Shown in pieces: positions 22,869-30,957 of a stretch of 64,000 bases of DNA. Position 1 is the first letter of the stretch. Every line of letters starts with the position of its first letter. The position numbers and the translations under genes are program-made. The notes below the pieces were generated by a model, which worked only from the letters and a program-made list of their open reading frames with translations, was not told the origin of the DNA and made no database searches. The DNA lies in contig DVLI01000019.1 in NCBI GenBank assembly GCA_018715595.1, forward strand, positions 62,001 through 126,000, in the 5' to 3' direction. Source of the stretch: Candidatus Caccoplasma merdavium. Its GTDB lineage: Bacteria > Bacteroidota > Bacteroidia > Bacteroidales > UBA11471.

Positions 22869-23360
22869 TCATTTGCTTTCAGGGTACAAGGTTATTTTTA
22901 TCCCTTCGGGGTGTACGGCCGTTCCTTCTCCGGCATGGCCCGCCGTGAATTGCGTCGCATAAGAGAGGGCATACACTTCGAACGTGTTGCCGACATGAAG
23001 TTTCCGCCAGTTCGTCCGCACCAACGGTGCGAACCCCTTTTCATAATACAGCTGCAAAGCATCATGCACGCTCTCCATCAGTTCGATGGCGGCATATCCG
23101 TCTTCTTTCCGGGGGGCATACAGCGACGTGGGCGTGAGCCGCTGGTCGGCGATGGTGATTGTTACCGATACGTCCGCCAGTTGTCCGCCTTTGCCGGTTT
23201 CACTGAAACCGGCTTGTTCCAGGTCGATGAGCGCGCAGGGATATTTCACCGCAGGCTGATCGTATCGTAATTGCCCCCAATCCTTGTCGATGTATTTCAG
23301 CTCCGGCACCGTGGCGAGCCGTTCCTGTATGCTCAACAGCAAATCTTTAAATTGTCCCAT
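22869..23360 (-). CDS. Probable tail terminator/completion protein (Mu gp37 position)
   Basis: A 163-residue protein. The start MGQFKDLLLSIQERL is chosen because the longer frame (to 23486) lies inside the neighbouring gene. The layout, an N-terminal helix followed by IDKDWGQLRYDQPAVKYPCALIDLEQAGF, VSVTITIADQRL and a helix ELMESVHDALQLYYEKG, then a strand ending GIKITLYPE, resembles DUF1834/tail terminator folds. It lies on the minus strand although its functional partners (gp36-, gpG-like) are on the plus strand. Family assignment is tentative. Confidence 0.45.
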   Translation of the reverse strand: MGQFKDLLLSIQERLATVPELKYIDKDWGQLRYDQPAVKYPCALIDLEQAGFSETGKGGQLADVSVTITIADQRLTPTSLYAPRKEDGYAAIELMESVHDALQLYYEKGFAPLVRTNWRKLHVGNTFEVYALSYATQFTAGHAGEGTAVHPEGIKITLYPESK

Positions 23361-23601
23361 CGTGTTCGTTTTTGTCGAATAGTGATAACTGACCGGGTCT
23401 TTCCGGTTGTTCCCGGGTCTCCCGCAAGGGCGTGGCGATGTAACGCAGCAGGGTGCGGTAACACATCGGGTAAACGGGGTTGACATACCGTTCCCAGACT
23501 TTGAAATAACTTTTGGCGTAATTCCCCGGCTCGTAATGCTGCTGGACGATGTCGCAGACCAACTTTATCCGCCGGAGGGTGTTTTTACGTCGACCGCCCA
23601 T
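23347..23601 (-). CDS. Small basic protein, possible DNA-binding regulator
   Basis: An 84-residue protein: MGGRRKNTLRRIKLVCDIVQQHY, then GNYAKSYFKVWERYVNPVYPMCYRTLLRYIA and a charged tail. The middle part could form a helix-turn-helix ending in the YRTLLRYI helix. Its position, at the end of the early region and just before the late genes, is where Mu has its late activators Mor and C, but no clear sequence match to those is seen. A 7 bp inverted repeat lies 29-52 bp upstream of its start. Unknown function. Confidence 0.45.
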   Translation of the reverse strand: MGGRRKNTLRRIKLVCDIVQQHYEPGNYAKSYFKVWERYVNPVYPMCYRTLLRYIATPLRETREQPERPGQLSLFDKNEHDGTI

Positions 23602-23629
23602 TGTTTTTCCCGGATTTCGTTTTACCTTT

Positions 23630-23653
23630 GTTACAACTTCCCCAAATTGTAAC
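23630..23653. promoter_or_regulatory. Inverted repeat GTTACAA-N10-TTGTAAC, candidate operator
   Basis: Perfect 7 bp arms at 23630-23636 and 23647-23653, with a centre-to-centre distance of 17 bp. It lies in the 105 bp gap upstream of the small basic protein gene. Size and spacing suit a dimeric regulator. Confidence 0.4.
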
Positions 23654-23706
23654 TCGCTTGCCGAATCCGGTGGGCGGGTTATTTTTTATCCTTTACACGC
23701 TGCGTC

Positions 23707-24375
23707 TCACGCCTCGGTCATGCCGAGGGGTATCTGTTTCCATGCCCCACTTTTTTCGTCTTTGTATTCGGCATAAATATAGGTTTTCGACAGCTGCGGG
23801 ATATAAGCCTCCTCTATGATGGTGATCCCTTCGTTCAGCCGTTCGTCGTTCAACTCATTCGCCAATTTGCGTAGTTGCAGGGCCTTGTTGGCTTTCAGGT
23901 TCCCTGCAGCGTCCCGGGAGAGCAGCCGCATCATTTGGTTGACGAGCGCCCGCGTGGTGTCGTCCTTGATGAGCGAGAGGCACGCTTCTTTGACAATGGC
24001 GACACCGTCGTTTACGGTATCTCTCCAACCGTCGCACTGGTGACGGCCGATGGTGATGCGGCGGGTACCGTCGGAAGTGGTGAAGGTATGCGATTTCTGG
24101 TCTTCTTTTACCCGTCGCAAGACATCGGCTTTCATCTGCAATATGGCGGAAAACCGTTCGAGGATTTCCCCTTTGACGGCCGAAATTGTCCCGCTCAGCT
24201 CTTTGAGCCGGGGCAGAGCGGCGGTTACTTCTTCATCGACCAGCTGGCTGTAGGCCGCGCGGTCGCGTTTGGCTTGTTCCTTTGCTGTCTTGGCGGCTTT
24301 GGCCCGTTGGAAGGCTTCATACTCTGCGATTTGCGCCTCCGTCATCATGACGGCCTGCTTCTTCTCTTCGTTCAT
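23707..24375 (-). CDS. DUF3164 family protein
   Basis: A 222-residue protein with a charged coiled N-terminal third (EAFQRAKAAKTAKEQAKRDRAAY), then LKELSGTISAVKGEILERFSAILQMK, SHTFTTSDGTRRITIGRHQCDGW and VNQMMRLLSRDAAGNLKANKALQLRKLA. This is the pattern of DUF3164, a conserved protein of Mu-like phages encoded near GemA. No enzymatic motif is apparent and its role is not established. Part of the minus-strand early operon. Confidence 0.75.
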   Translation of the reverse strand: MNEEKKQAVMMTEAQIAEYEAFQRAKAAKTAKEQAKRDRAAYSQLVDEEVTAALPRLKELSGTISAVKGEILERFSAILQMKADVLRRVKEDQKSHTFTTSDGTRRITIGRHQCDGWRDTVNDGVAIVKEACLSLIKDDTTRALVNQMMRLLSRDAAGNLKANKALQLRKLANELNDERLNEGITIIEEAYIPQLSKTYIYAEYKDEKSGAWKQIPLGMTEA

Positions 24376-24387
24376 GGTTGTATGTTT

Positions 24388-24597
24388 TTAATCCAATAAA
24401 TATTTTTCTTGTTTCAGTAACTCCTTTACTCGTCTGTCCCGGGAGGCTTTGCTCGGAAATACTTCCAATGTCCGCCATACGCCGTAAGTGTCCGAATATT
24501 TGATTCTCGGCTGGTCGTTTTTGCTTCCGCCGTCTTGGGTTGCCCTTAATAATATATATCCGGCATCAAGTAATTTTTGAGTGCTGGTTTTGTCCAT
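24388..24597 (-). CDS. Hypothetical protein, 69 aa
   Basis: A short basic protein (MDKTSTQKLLDAGYILLRA...) that contains IKYSDTYGVWRTLEVFPSKASRDRRVKELL, a beta segment followed by a charged helix. Gaps of 10-12 bp on both sides place it in the early operon. No family recognised. Confidence 0.5.
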   Translation of the reverse strand: MDKTSTQKLLDAGYILLRATQDGGSKNDQPRIKYSDTYGVWRTLEVFPSKASRDRRVKELLKQEKYLLD

Positions 24598-24608
24598 CGC
24601 CGTAAGGT

Positions 24609-24809
24609 TTAATCGTTATCGAAATGTTGGTAAAAATCCATGTCATCGGCTCCGGGTTCGTCGTCGATGAGCATCGCTTCACTGTTGGCATAGGCCCAGT
24701 CGGCCAGTTCGCCAAGGAATTGCGCAGCTTCGGTCCGTTCCATATCCGAAGTCTGCAACGCCAGTTCTTTCTTCACCCGTTCAAGGGCGGATACGTTTTT
24801 CTTTTCCAT
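24609..24809 (-). CDS. Hypothetical acidic protein, 66 aa
   Basis: The first half is helical and charged (SALERVKKELALQTSDMERTEAAQFLGELADW); the end is strongly acidic (DDEPGADDMDFYQHFDND). It lies 6 bp downstream of the GemA-like gene in the early operon. Small acidic proteins of this kind are common in phage early regions. No family recognised. Confidence 0.5.
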   Translation of the reverse strand: MEKKNVSALERVKKELALQTSDMERTEAAQFLGELADWAYANSEAMLIDDEPGADDMDFYQHFDND

Positions 24810-24815
24810 AATGTT

Positions 24816-25283
24816 TCAGTTTATAAGGGTATGACGGTCGAGAACGATGCAGACCGTTTTCCCCGGTTGTTTGACAGTGGTTTCAATAGGCTTCAAGCCT
24901 CCTTTGCGGGCAATGGTCCGCAATTTCTTTTGTAAAATAGGGAGTTCGTCGAATGTTATCCGGGCAAATGGTTTCCCTGCTATACGGGGGTGGCGGCAAA
25001 AATGATCGACACGCGACCAATCGGTCGTATCAATGCCCAATTGCTGCATTTGTTTGAGACAAACGGAACGCCGTTTCTTCATCTCGTCTTTACGCCCCGT
25101 CAATTTTTCCATGCCGGCACAGCATGTGTTGTATTCCGATTTTGTCATTTCCCGCAGGCTTTCTGTGCGTCCCGACGTATATTCCCGGACGATTTGGCGC
25201 TTCAACTCCTCCCGGTCGCCGGTATAGGGCAAACGGTTGAACAAAGCGTAAAAGCGCGCAAAATTGGTTATCTCTTGTGTCAT
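24816..25283 (-). CDS. GemA-like protein (Mu gp16, DUF1018)
   Basis: A 155-residue protein. It has the DUF1018 layout: an N-terminal helix with FYALFNRLPYTGDREELKRQIVREYTSGR, LREMTKSEYNTCCAGMEKL, a linker, and C-terminal MQQLGIDTTDWSRVDHFCRHPRIAGKPF. Mu GemA modulates host gene expression and DNA supercoiling. Its position downstream of the transposition genes and upstream of DUF3164 fits the Mu order. Confidence 0.75.
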   Translation of the reverse strand: MTQEITNFARFYALFNRLPYTGDREELKRQIVREYTSGRTESLREMTKSEYNTCCAGMEKLTGRKDEMKKRRSVCLKQMQQLGIDTTDWSRVDHFCRHPRIAGKPFARITFDELPILQKKLRTIARKGGLKPIETTVKQPGKTVCIVLDRHTLIN

Positions 25284-25287
25284 GTTC

Positions 25288-25524
25288 TTATTGTTTTGAA
25301 GGTTTCCATTCTATGGTAACAATGGCGTCAAGCTCTCCACTGCCCCTACATACGGGACAATCCTTGTGTATTGGCTCTCCTTTCTCATTCTCGCTCCATA
25401 TCCAACCGTTGCCCTTGCAACAACTGCATACATGCCCTGGGCTACAAAATACCTCCCGACCCGATCTGTTGACAGTGAGGTATGGCGGTACCTTTAATTC
25501 GATAATGGTATTTCTTGTACTCAT
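25288..25524 (-). CDS. Small zinc-ribbon protein with CxxCxGxG motifs
   Basis: A 78-residue protein. Two cysteine pairs, CSCCKGNGW and CPVCRGSGE, are spaced about 26 residues apart, giving a CxxCxGxG...CxxCxGxG arrangement like one zinc-binding repeat of DnaJ's Cys-rich domain. No J-domain is present. It probably binds one zinc ion and could bind protein or nucleic acid. In the early operon, 4 bp from its neighbours on each side. Confidence 0.5.
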   Translation of the reverse strand: MSTRNTIIELKVPPYLTVNRSGREVFCSPGHVCSCCKGNGWIWSENEKGEPIHKDCPVCRGSGELDAIVTIEWKPSKQ

Positions 25525-25527
25525 ATA

Positions 25528-25713
25528 TTAATCTCCTACTACAAATTGCACATAAAAATCAAATTCATCTGTCAGTCGCTTTATCTGTATCACGCTCATC
25601 GGGTTTAAGCCATAAGGGCACTCTATCATGCGACGTTTGGTGATGCACCGGACTCCTTTCTTCCGAAGACGGTACAAGAGGTTTGCCCGTCTTTTTCGCA
25701 TTCGCTTTTCCAT
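25528..25713 (-). CDS. Hypothetical basic protein, 61 aa
   Basis: The start MEKRMRKRRANLLYRL was chosen because a longer frame overlaps the ATPase gene by more than 100 bp. The N-terminal third is very basic (many Arg and Lys). The remainder (CITKRRMIECPYGLNPMSVIQIKRLTDE) has two Cys and no known motif. Possibly nucleic-acid binding; no family recognised. Confidence 0.45.
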   Translation of the reverse strand: MEKRMRKRRANLLYRLRKKGVRCITKRRMIECPYGLNPMSVIQIKRLTDEFDFYVQFVVGD

Positions 25714-25714
25714 G

Positions 25715-26338
25715 TCATAAGTTGTTACTCGTTTGAATGATTCCCTCTTCCCATACAACAAAGTAACTTCCCGGTTCACCGATGGCTCTTCCTTGACAGT
25801 AAGCCTTATAACCCACCACACGCAATTTCATGTCGCAGATATATCTCAGTTTCAGTGCACCGCTTCCCATCGGTTGGCTTTTTTTCTCTTGGCTTACCCA
25901 TATAAAGCACTTTCTCGGAAAGCGCTTCATCAATGCCTCGGCATCGGGATATTCCCACGGGGCGACCTGAAAAGAATCGATGATAATGAACTTCGGACTT
26001 TTCGGCTTTTTCAGCCGCTCTATGACCTCTTCATAACTTTCGCCTACTGCAACCCGGAACTTCCCCTGCACCTCGTCCATTTTCAGGTAACCCATCCTGC
26101 GTTGGAAGCTCTGGTTCACACCCTCCTCGTAGCTGATGTACAACACCGTCCCGTAGTTGCACAGTTCTTTGCCCAGTTGCATCACGAAAGAACTTTTTCC
26201 GCTGGCCGATGCTCCGCTGATGAACCACGAGGCGGTGTCTGCGGGGAAACCGAACGGCTTGCTCCACTTCTCGCCCCATGACAATGTTGTCCATTTCTTG
26301 GCGGCTATCTCTTTCGGGCTGTACGCTCGTTTGGGCAT
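25715..26338 (-). CDS. RecA/DnaB-type ATPase of the early operon
   Basis: A 207-residue protein with Walker A GASASGKSSF (residues ~42-51) and Walker B KFIIIDSFQ (~115-123), and a later VSQEKKS segment like the sensor Gln/Ser of RecA-fold ATPases. The first 35 residues are a short N-terminal region. There is no helicase C-terminal domain. It lies 2 bp after the MuB-like gene. Such small RecA-like ATPases are found next to the transposition genes in Bacteroidales Mu-like phages; it may help strand transfer, repair or target choice. Function inferred. Confidence 0.65.
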   Translation of the reverse strand: MPKRAYSPKEIAAKKWTTLSWGEKWSKPFGFPADTASWFISGASASGKSSFVMQLGKELCNYGTVLYISYEEGVNQSFQRRMGYLKMDEVQGKFRVAVGESYEEVIERLKKPKSPKFIIIDSFQVAPWEYPDAEALMKRFPRKCFIWVSQEKKSQPMGSGALKLRYICDMKLRVVGYKAYCQGRAIGEPGSYFVVWEEGIIQTSNNL

Positions 26339-26340
26339 GG

Positions 26341-27213
26341 TTATACGCGTTTGAGTTTCTCAATCTCTGTATATACCCGACGCAGACCGCCTCCGCTTTT
26401 TCGCACGATGGCCGAAATGTCACTCTCCTCCGGTGCGTTCACCTTTGCCACGACACGCGCCTGCTCGTTAAGGAATTGTCCGCGCTCTTTTCCGTCATCG
26501 GGAGTTACTTTGCTGTAACGGTCGCCGAAACGGCTCAACATTTCGGTATAACCCACTTTTTTGCATTGTACGGCCCGATTGATTTTTTCCTTTAACCCGT
26601 CGGCTCCCATCATATACCAGGCGCAACACCTTTCGGTGGCATTCCACAAGGCTTTCAACTCCAAAAAGGCTTCATATTGCAGATCTCCGGCCTCATCGAG
26701 GACGATAAGGGGATTTTCGATCGACCGTAAGTAGTAGACGAGGTCATCGTACACATCGGCATAACGGCCATTACTACTCACACCATACTCTTTGGCAATG
26801 AAACGGATAAGTTTCTGCTTGCTCTTCACCTGCGAGCAGTCCACATAGATGGCGTTCTTATGGCTTTTTACGTAATGCCGGGCCGTAAATGTCTTGCCGA
26901 TGTTAGGCAGGTCGCACAATATCGCGCTGATACAGCCTGCCTGGCACAGTTCCAACTGCGAGGTTATGAAGTCGAACGTTGCTGTGCGGGCCGGCTTCCA
27001 TTCTATTTCCCCGCGCAGACTGACACCAAGCTTGCGTGCGATGGTTATCCAGTTTGCTTCGCTGAGAACCCTTTCTGTCTGCCCGTTTTTTACGGCACTG
27101 TATATGGCGCTCGATATACCCAGCGAGGCCGCATGTTTCGCGTCGCTCGGGTAGTTTGACCGGTGAGCCGAAATGGCTTCAGAAATTCGTTTTTTACTTT
27201 CTTCTGTTATCAT
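26341..27213 (-). CDS. MuB-like transposition ATPase (AAA)
   Basis: A 290-residue protein. Residues ~1-70 contain a helix-turn-helix region (RISEAISAH..., AKHAASLGISSAIYSAVKNGQT) as in MuB. The ATPase core has a Walker A variant CDLPNIGKTFTA (residues ~107-118, with the first Gly of the loop replaced), Walker B NPLIVLDEAG (~168-177), a sensor region WYMMGADG and an arginine-rich C-terminal part. It delivers target DNA and activates the transposase. It lies 23 bp downstream of the transposase gene in the same operon. Confidence 0.82.
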   Translation of the reverse strand: MITEESKKRISEAISAHRSNYPSDAKHAASLGISSAIYSAVKNGQTERVLSEANWITIARKLGVSLRGEIEWKPARTATFDFITSQLELCQAGCISAILCDLPNIGKTFTARHYVKSHKNAIYVDCSQVKSKQKLIRFIAKEYGVSSNGRYADVYDDLVYYLRSIENPLIVLDEAGDLQYEAFLELKALWNATERCCAWYMMGADGLKEKINRAVQCKKVGYTEMLSRFGDRYSKVTPDDGKERGQFLNEQARVVAKVNAPEESDISAIVRKSGGGLRRVYTEIEKLKRV

Positions 27214-27236
27214 ATTAGAATTGTTTTAATGTCGTT

Positions 27237-29249
27237 TTAAAGGGATTCAAACGCTTTTTTTCGATAATCTTCTTCGATAGCCATATAATCAGGCATATCG
27301 CAGTTTTCCATCGGAACTTCCTCGACGGGACAGGTTTCGGCAGCCTCTTCCTTTTCTGGCTGTATGATTGCCGTACCGACCCGGTCAACAGCATTGTCGC
27401 GGACGTATTTGCCGAAACTGCTTATCTTTTTCTGCTGCTCGATATAGTTCACCACGTCCTCCCCGGTCTGTTCGGCCATTACCCGGTTATAGGTCTTTAC
27501 TTTCTCCACCTTGTCGATGAAACGGTCGCCCTGGAATATATACACGTCAGTGGGCTTCCCCTCCTCGTCCGGCAGATAGTAGGCCGTCACCTTGTAGTCG
27601 TTCGGTTGCAGGCGTTCCAGCACAGACGTGTCGCTCAGCCACCAGTCCTCATAGGCAACTCGCACCGTCGAATTGCGCCGTATGCTGGTTTCCACGCGCT
27701 CGCCTATGAAGCGGCTCAGCGTGAGTTTGTCGTACTTGCGCAGGGTCGGGTTGATATTTGCCATCAGTACCTGCCAACGGGTCATTCCGGGATATTTCTT
27801 CTGGTTGGGGTGAAGCGAGTTGTTCCATTCGGCATTGTCCCTGCGGTCATCGGCCACCAGCTGCTCATAGCTGAAATACTCCCTGTCTTCGTAGGTGTCA
27901 TTGGTCTCGTCGCTGACTTTCTTGTATTCCACGCGCCACTTGCCCTTGCCGTAGAAACGCCCAATGCCGGCATGGTTCTTGTGAATGACGCTGCGCTTCT
28001 TCGCACCGTTAAGTGGTTCGGCATATTTCTCCTGTGAATTCTGCGGAGCGCAGAAGTGAACGAAGTTGAATGTAACGCCTGCTTGCAGGAAACCCTCCTT
28101 ATATTCGCTCATCAGGTGGTTCTCCACCTCTATGCCGGCAGGAATACCCCAGCCGTTGCGCTCGATAAGCCTGAACATGTCCCGGAAGCAGTCCACGACA
28201 AGCATCTGGTCTTTTTTGCGCCCATAACTCGCCCCTACCACACACTGGCTCACCACGTCGTAGGCGTAATAGGCGTGTACGCGCTGCTTGGTATCCTTCA
28301 ACTTACGTGTCAGGTCCACATCGTCCATCGTGATTTGCGACAGGGAGAATTTCCCGTTATGGCGGTGGACGTGTGGCATCTGCTCGTGCATGAACGTGGT
28401 GTATCCCATGAGAGCATGGTTTACAAGCAGCTTGTTGCTCGGTTTGTTCAGCACGTTGTTGATGGTGCTCTCGCTCAGTTCCTTCGGGTCGCCGTTCTTG
28501 TCGGTGAAGTCGTCGGGGTTGAATATCTCACCGGTACTCAGGTCCCATGCCTCGCGTTCGCCGCAGACAAAAGCGATGTACATCTCGTGCACATTGCTGT
28601 TATATGGCTTGTTCTCCTGTGCGGCAAGGCTCAGTATGAGCCGTTCGGTCTTATAGTCCACCTTTCTCGCGCTCTGGTTGCCGAACTTGCCGCTTATCAG
28701 GCAGGCATAACCGTCGCGCTTGTATTCGGCCACTTTTTTGCGGAAGCGGAGTGTCGATGCCGGTAGGTCGTGGCCGAACTCCTCGCGCAGCGTCTCGATG
28801 ACGGTGGCCATCATACCCCAGTCGTACTTTTCGCCCATCAACTTGCGGTAATCACGGCTGCGGTTATACAGCCTGATGCAGGTGTTCAGTACCGATGCGT
28901 TTACCGCATACTTTTTGGCCAACTCGGCCGAGGCCTTGTTGCTGTGCTGCTTGGCAGCCCAATCCATGAAGTAGGCAATGGCGGTTTGGTCAAGTTCATA
29001 GTTCGATATTATCCAGCCTCGTAACAGCACAGCATTACCGCCGGGGTATTTCTCTTCTACCTTTTCTTTGCAGGTGGTAGGCAGACTGTCAACGGCAACC
29101 AAGGCATAATTACCTGCCGCACCTCCACCACGACGAACCACATTGATTCGGCCACGGTTTACCCAGTTCCTGTAACAGGATTCGGTAATAAAGCCTTCAT
29201 CAATGAGTGTACGTGCTGATATGCAAAGTTTGTTGCCGAAAAATTCCAT
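27237..29249 (-). CDS. MuA-like DDE-type transposase
   Basis: A 670-residue protein, close to MuA (663). Residues ~1-70 form the Mu-type DNA-binding HTH (LIDEGFITESCYRNWVNRG). An internal HTH follows (~150-260), then the RNase H-fold catalytic core. The first acidic residue lies in ITMDDVDL (about residue 308). At the position expected for the second Asp the sequence reads GIEVENHLM, giving Glu (about 376). The third is Glu in KYAEPLNG (about 409). A basic beta-domain and a C-terminal tail that would contact the ATPase complete it. It executes integration and replicative transposition. Confidence 0.86.
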   Translation of the reverse strand: MEFFGNKLCISARTLIDEGFITESCYRNWVNRGRINVVRRGGGAAGNYALVAVDSLPTTCKEKVEEKYPGGNAVLLRGWIISNYELDQTAIAYFMDWAAKQHSNKASAELAKKYAVNASVLNTCIRLYNRSRDYRKLMGEKYDWGMMATVIETLREEFGHDLPASTLRFRKKVAEYKRDGYACLISGKFGNQSARKVDYKTERLILSLAAQENKPYNSNVHEMYIAFVCGEREAWDLSTGEIFNPDDFTDKNGDPKELSESTINNVLNKPSNKLLVNHALMGYTTFMHEQMPHVHRHNGKFSLSQITMDDVDLTRKLKDTKQRVHAYYAYDVVSQCVVGASYGRKKDQMLVVDCFRDMFRLIERNGWGIPAGIEVENHLMSEYKEGFLQAGVTFNFVHFCAPQNSQEKYAEPLNGAKKRSVIHKNHAGIGRFYGKGKWRVEYKKVSDETNDTYEDREYFSYEQLVADDRRDNAEWNNSLHPNQKKYPGMTRWQVLMANINPTLRKYDKLTLSRFIGERVETSIRRNSTVRVAYEDWWLSDTSVLERLQPNDYKVTAYYLPDEEGKPTDVYIFQGDRFIDKVEKVKTYNRVMAEQTGEDVVNYIEQQKKISSFGKYVRDNAVDRVGTAIIQPEKEEAAETCPVEEVPMENCDMPDYMAIEEDYRKKAFESL

Positions 29250-29258
29250 ACCGTTCTC

Positions 29259-29630
29259 CTATCTCAAAGCCATCGCTTCGCGTTGTATCGTTTCCATTTC
29301 ACTGATCCTGGGATTGTCATAGCATCGGGCCACTTTTCCTCCGACAATAAGGAACACTTTCCCGCTCTTCTTGTCTCCGTCGAGAACCACTCCGTTGGGA
29401 AAATACTGGCGCACATGGCCGTCTGTGTCGTGCCACGTCTCTATCTCCGCGACTTCTACCATGACGGTGCCGCCACGCTCTAAAGCCAACTTCCGGATAC
29501 GTTTCGCCAGCTCCGTGTTACCACGTAAGGCGTCGAACGTGATAGCGTTCAATATCGTTTTGTCTGTTACCCCGAATGCCTTCTTCAGGAATTCGCGGTT
29601 TTCCTTCGTTATATCAATGTATCGCTTCAT
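29259..29630 (-). CDS. Hypothetical protein, first-gene group of early operon
   Basis: A 123-residue protein beginning MKRYIDITKENREFLKKAFGVTDKTILNAI. A helical N-terminal half with a possible DNA-binding helix (KTILNAITFDALRGNTELAKRI) is followed by a small beta domain (TVMVEVAEIETW, RQYFPNGVVLDGDKK). Lies 9 bp upstream of the transposase start and is co-transcribed with it. Position suggests a Ner-like or accessory regulatory protein, but no family is recognised. Confidence 0.5.
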   Translation of the reverse strand: MKRYIDITKENREFLKKAFGVTDKTILNAITFDALRGNTELAKRIRKLALERGGTVMVEVAEIETWHDTDGHVRQYFPNGVVLDGDKKSGKVFLIVGGKVARCYDNPRISEMETIQREAMALR

Positions 29631-29637
29631 GATTCGT

Positions 29638-29850
29638 TTACTTTATTGTTTCAAAACTTACTTCTCCGTCAAACCGGGTGGTAATTAAAGCCTTGGCCCA
29701 CGCCATCGCGGTATCGTTGGAGGCGCACAGTAGAAATTCGTCCACATTAACGATGGCGGCAACCAGATTATGCTCTTGATTCAACTCTGGAACCAACTCC
29801 ACCATTTCCTTTACGTCAACTCGGTCGATAAAAACTTTTACACCTTTCAT
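29638..29850 (-). CDS. Hypothetical protein, first ORF of early operon, 70 aa
   Basis: A short protein (MKGVKVFIDRVDVKEMVELVPELNQEH...) with alternating beta strands and one helix, ending FDGEVSFETIK. First gene after the early promoter at 29928-29959; a 14 bp palindrome lies in its 5' leader at 29908-29921. Family unknown. Confidence 0.45.
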   Translation of the reverse strand: MKGVKVFIDRVDVKEMVELVPELNQEHNLVAAIVNVDEFLLCASNDTAMAWAKALITTRFDGEVSFETIK

Positions 29851-29907
29851 ATCCTTTTTACTGTTTTAAGTTCGTAAAATCGACCGCCTTTTTGTATATT
29901 TACGGCC

Positions 29908-29921
29908 GTTCTTTGAAGAAC
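29908..29921. promoter_or_regulatory. Palindrome GTTCTT-TG-AAGAAC in the early leader
   Basis: 6 bp perfect arms with a 2 bp centre. It lies just downstream of the early promoter's predicted start, so it could act as an operator or as a short leader hairpin. Confidence 0.35.
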
Positions 29922-29927
29922 ACGCAG

Positions 29928-29959
29928 CAAAGATAGGTGATAATTTTCAACAAAACAAA
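29928..29959 (-). promoter_or_regulatory. Early promoter (transposition operon)
   Basis: Minus strand: TTTG (29959-29956), 20 nt spacer, TATCTTTG (29935-29928), a perfect Bacteroidetes promoter. The spacer contains one copy of the operator repeat at 29940-29951, so a bound repressor would block it. Confidence 0.75.
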
Positions 29960-29981
29960 TATAACGGGAATAATTTTCAAC
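29940..29981. promoter_or_regulatory. Operator direct repeats ATAATTTTCAAC x2
   Basis: Identical 12 bp copies at 29940-29951 and 29970-29981, exactly 30 bp apart (about three DNA turns). The first lies inside the early promoter and the second ends 2 bp before the repressor ATG. This allows repression of the early operon and autoregulation by one protein. Confidence 0.65.
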
Positions 29982-29983
29982 TA

Positions 29984-30721
29984 ATGGGGACAATTTTATC
30001 AAGGATACAGGAAATTGCTTTAAAGGAAGGGATAACTATCGGTGCCTTAGAACGTAATATAGGTGCAAGTAAAGGCGTTTTATCAAGAGCAATCAATAAT
30101 GGCACAGATATTCAATCAAAATGGATTCAAATAATTGTTGAAAATTATCCCAATTATTCATCTGAGTGGTTATTAACAGGTCGTGGAGAAATGATCAAAA
30201 CGAACGGTATCACACCGTCGCATTCAGCACTTGATCCGGCTCCTAACGAGCATAAAAATAACGATTTACATCGAAATAAACAAGAAAAACGCACGCAATC
30301 CGTGGCGATTCCGGTAACAAAACAAGACGAAGGTATACCCCTCATTCCTATTGATGCGATGGCGGGAGTGCTTACATGTGAGCAAACAGCCCTCGAATAC
30401 GAGTGCGAGCGTTATGTCGTGCCTATGTTCAAAGGTGCGGACTTCCTTATTCCCGTAAAAGGATCCAGCATGTACCCCAAATACAACTCCGGAGACATTG
30501 TCGCCTGCAAACGGGTTTCCATGACCGACATCTTTTTCCAGTGGAATAAGGTGTATGTAATCGACACCGATCAAGGCGCATTGATCAAGCGCATTAAACC
30601 CGGCAGTGCGCCCGACCGTATACTTATTGTTTCCGATAACGACAAATACGACCCCTTCGAACTGCCTTATTCCGCCATACACGCAGTTGCACTTGTCATC
30701 GGTGTCATTCGTCTCGAATAA
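29984..30721 (+). CDS. Prophage repressor, HTH plus S24 peptidase (C1/LexA-like)
   Basis: A 245-residue protein. Residues 1-70 form an HTH (LKEGITIGALERNIGASKGVLSRAI). A linker of charged residues follows. Residues ~120-245 are a LexA-like S24 domain with a possible self-cleavage Ala-Gly in DAMAGVL (~125), catalytic Ser in KGSSMYPKYNSGD (~162) and catalytic Lys in GALIKRIKPG (~203). It keeps the prophage silent and would be inactivated by RecA-stimulated self-cleavage after DNA damage. The first ~85 codons are much more AT-rich than the C-terminal part, which suggests recent exchange of the DNA-binding domain. Confidence 0.82.
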   Translation: MGTILSRIQEIALKEGITIGALERNIGASKGVLSRAINNGTDIQSKWIQIIVENYPNYSSEWLLTGRGEMIKTNGITPSHSALDPAPNEHKNNDLHRNKQEKRTQSVAIPVTKQDEGIPLIPIDAMAGVLTCEQTALEYECERYVVPMFKGADFLIPVKGSSMYPKYNSGDIVACKRVSMTDIFFQWNKVYVIDTDQGALIKRIKPGSAPDRILIVSDNDKYDPFELPYSAIHAVALVIGVIRLE

Positions 30722-30957
30722 ATCGAATCGTCCTGTTTATGGCCCTCATAAATCCCCTTTTATACCCCTATTTATCGGTGTTTCCCCCTCTTTCATGGGT
30801 AAAAAGCACGCTAAGTGTCCGAATTTAGGGCAGATAACAAGCCGGTATTTAAAAATAGAGTGGTATTTTTGGGGGGGCTATCGAATCAAAAAACGGGGGT
30901 ATTTTTGAAAAAGTGGTATTTTACCCACTCTCCATGCGTACCCTAAAAACCCACTTT

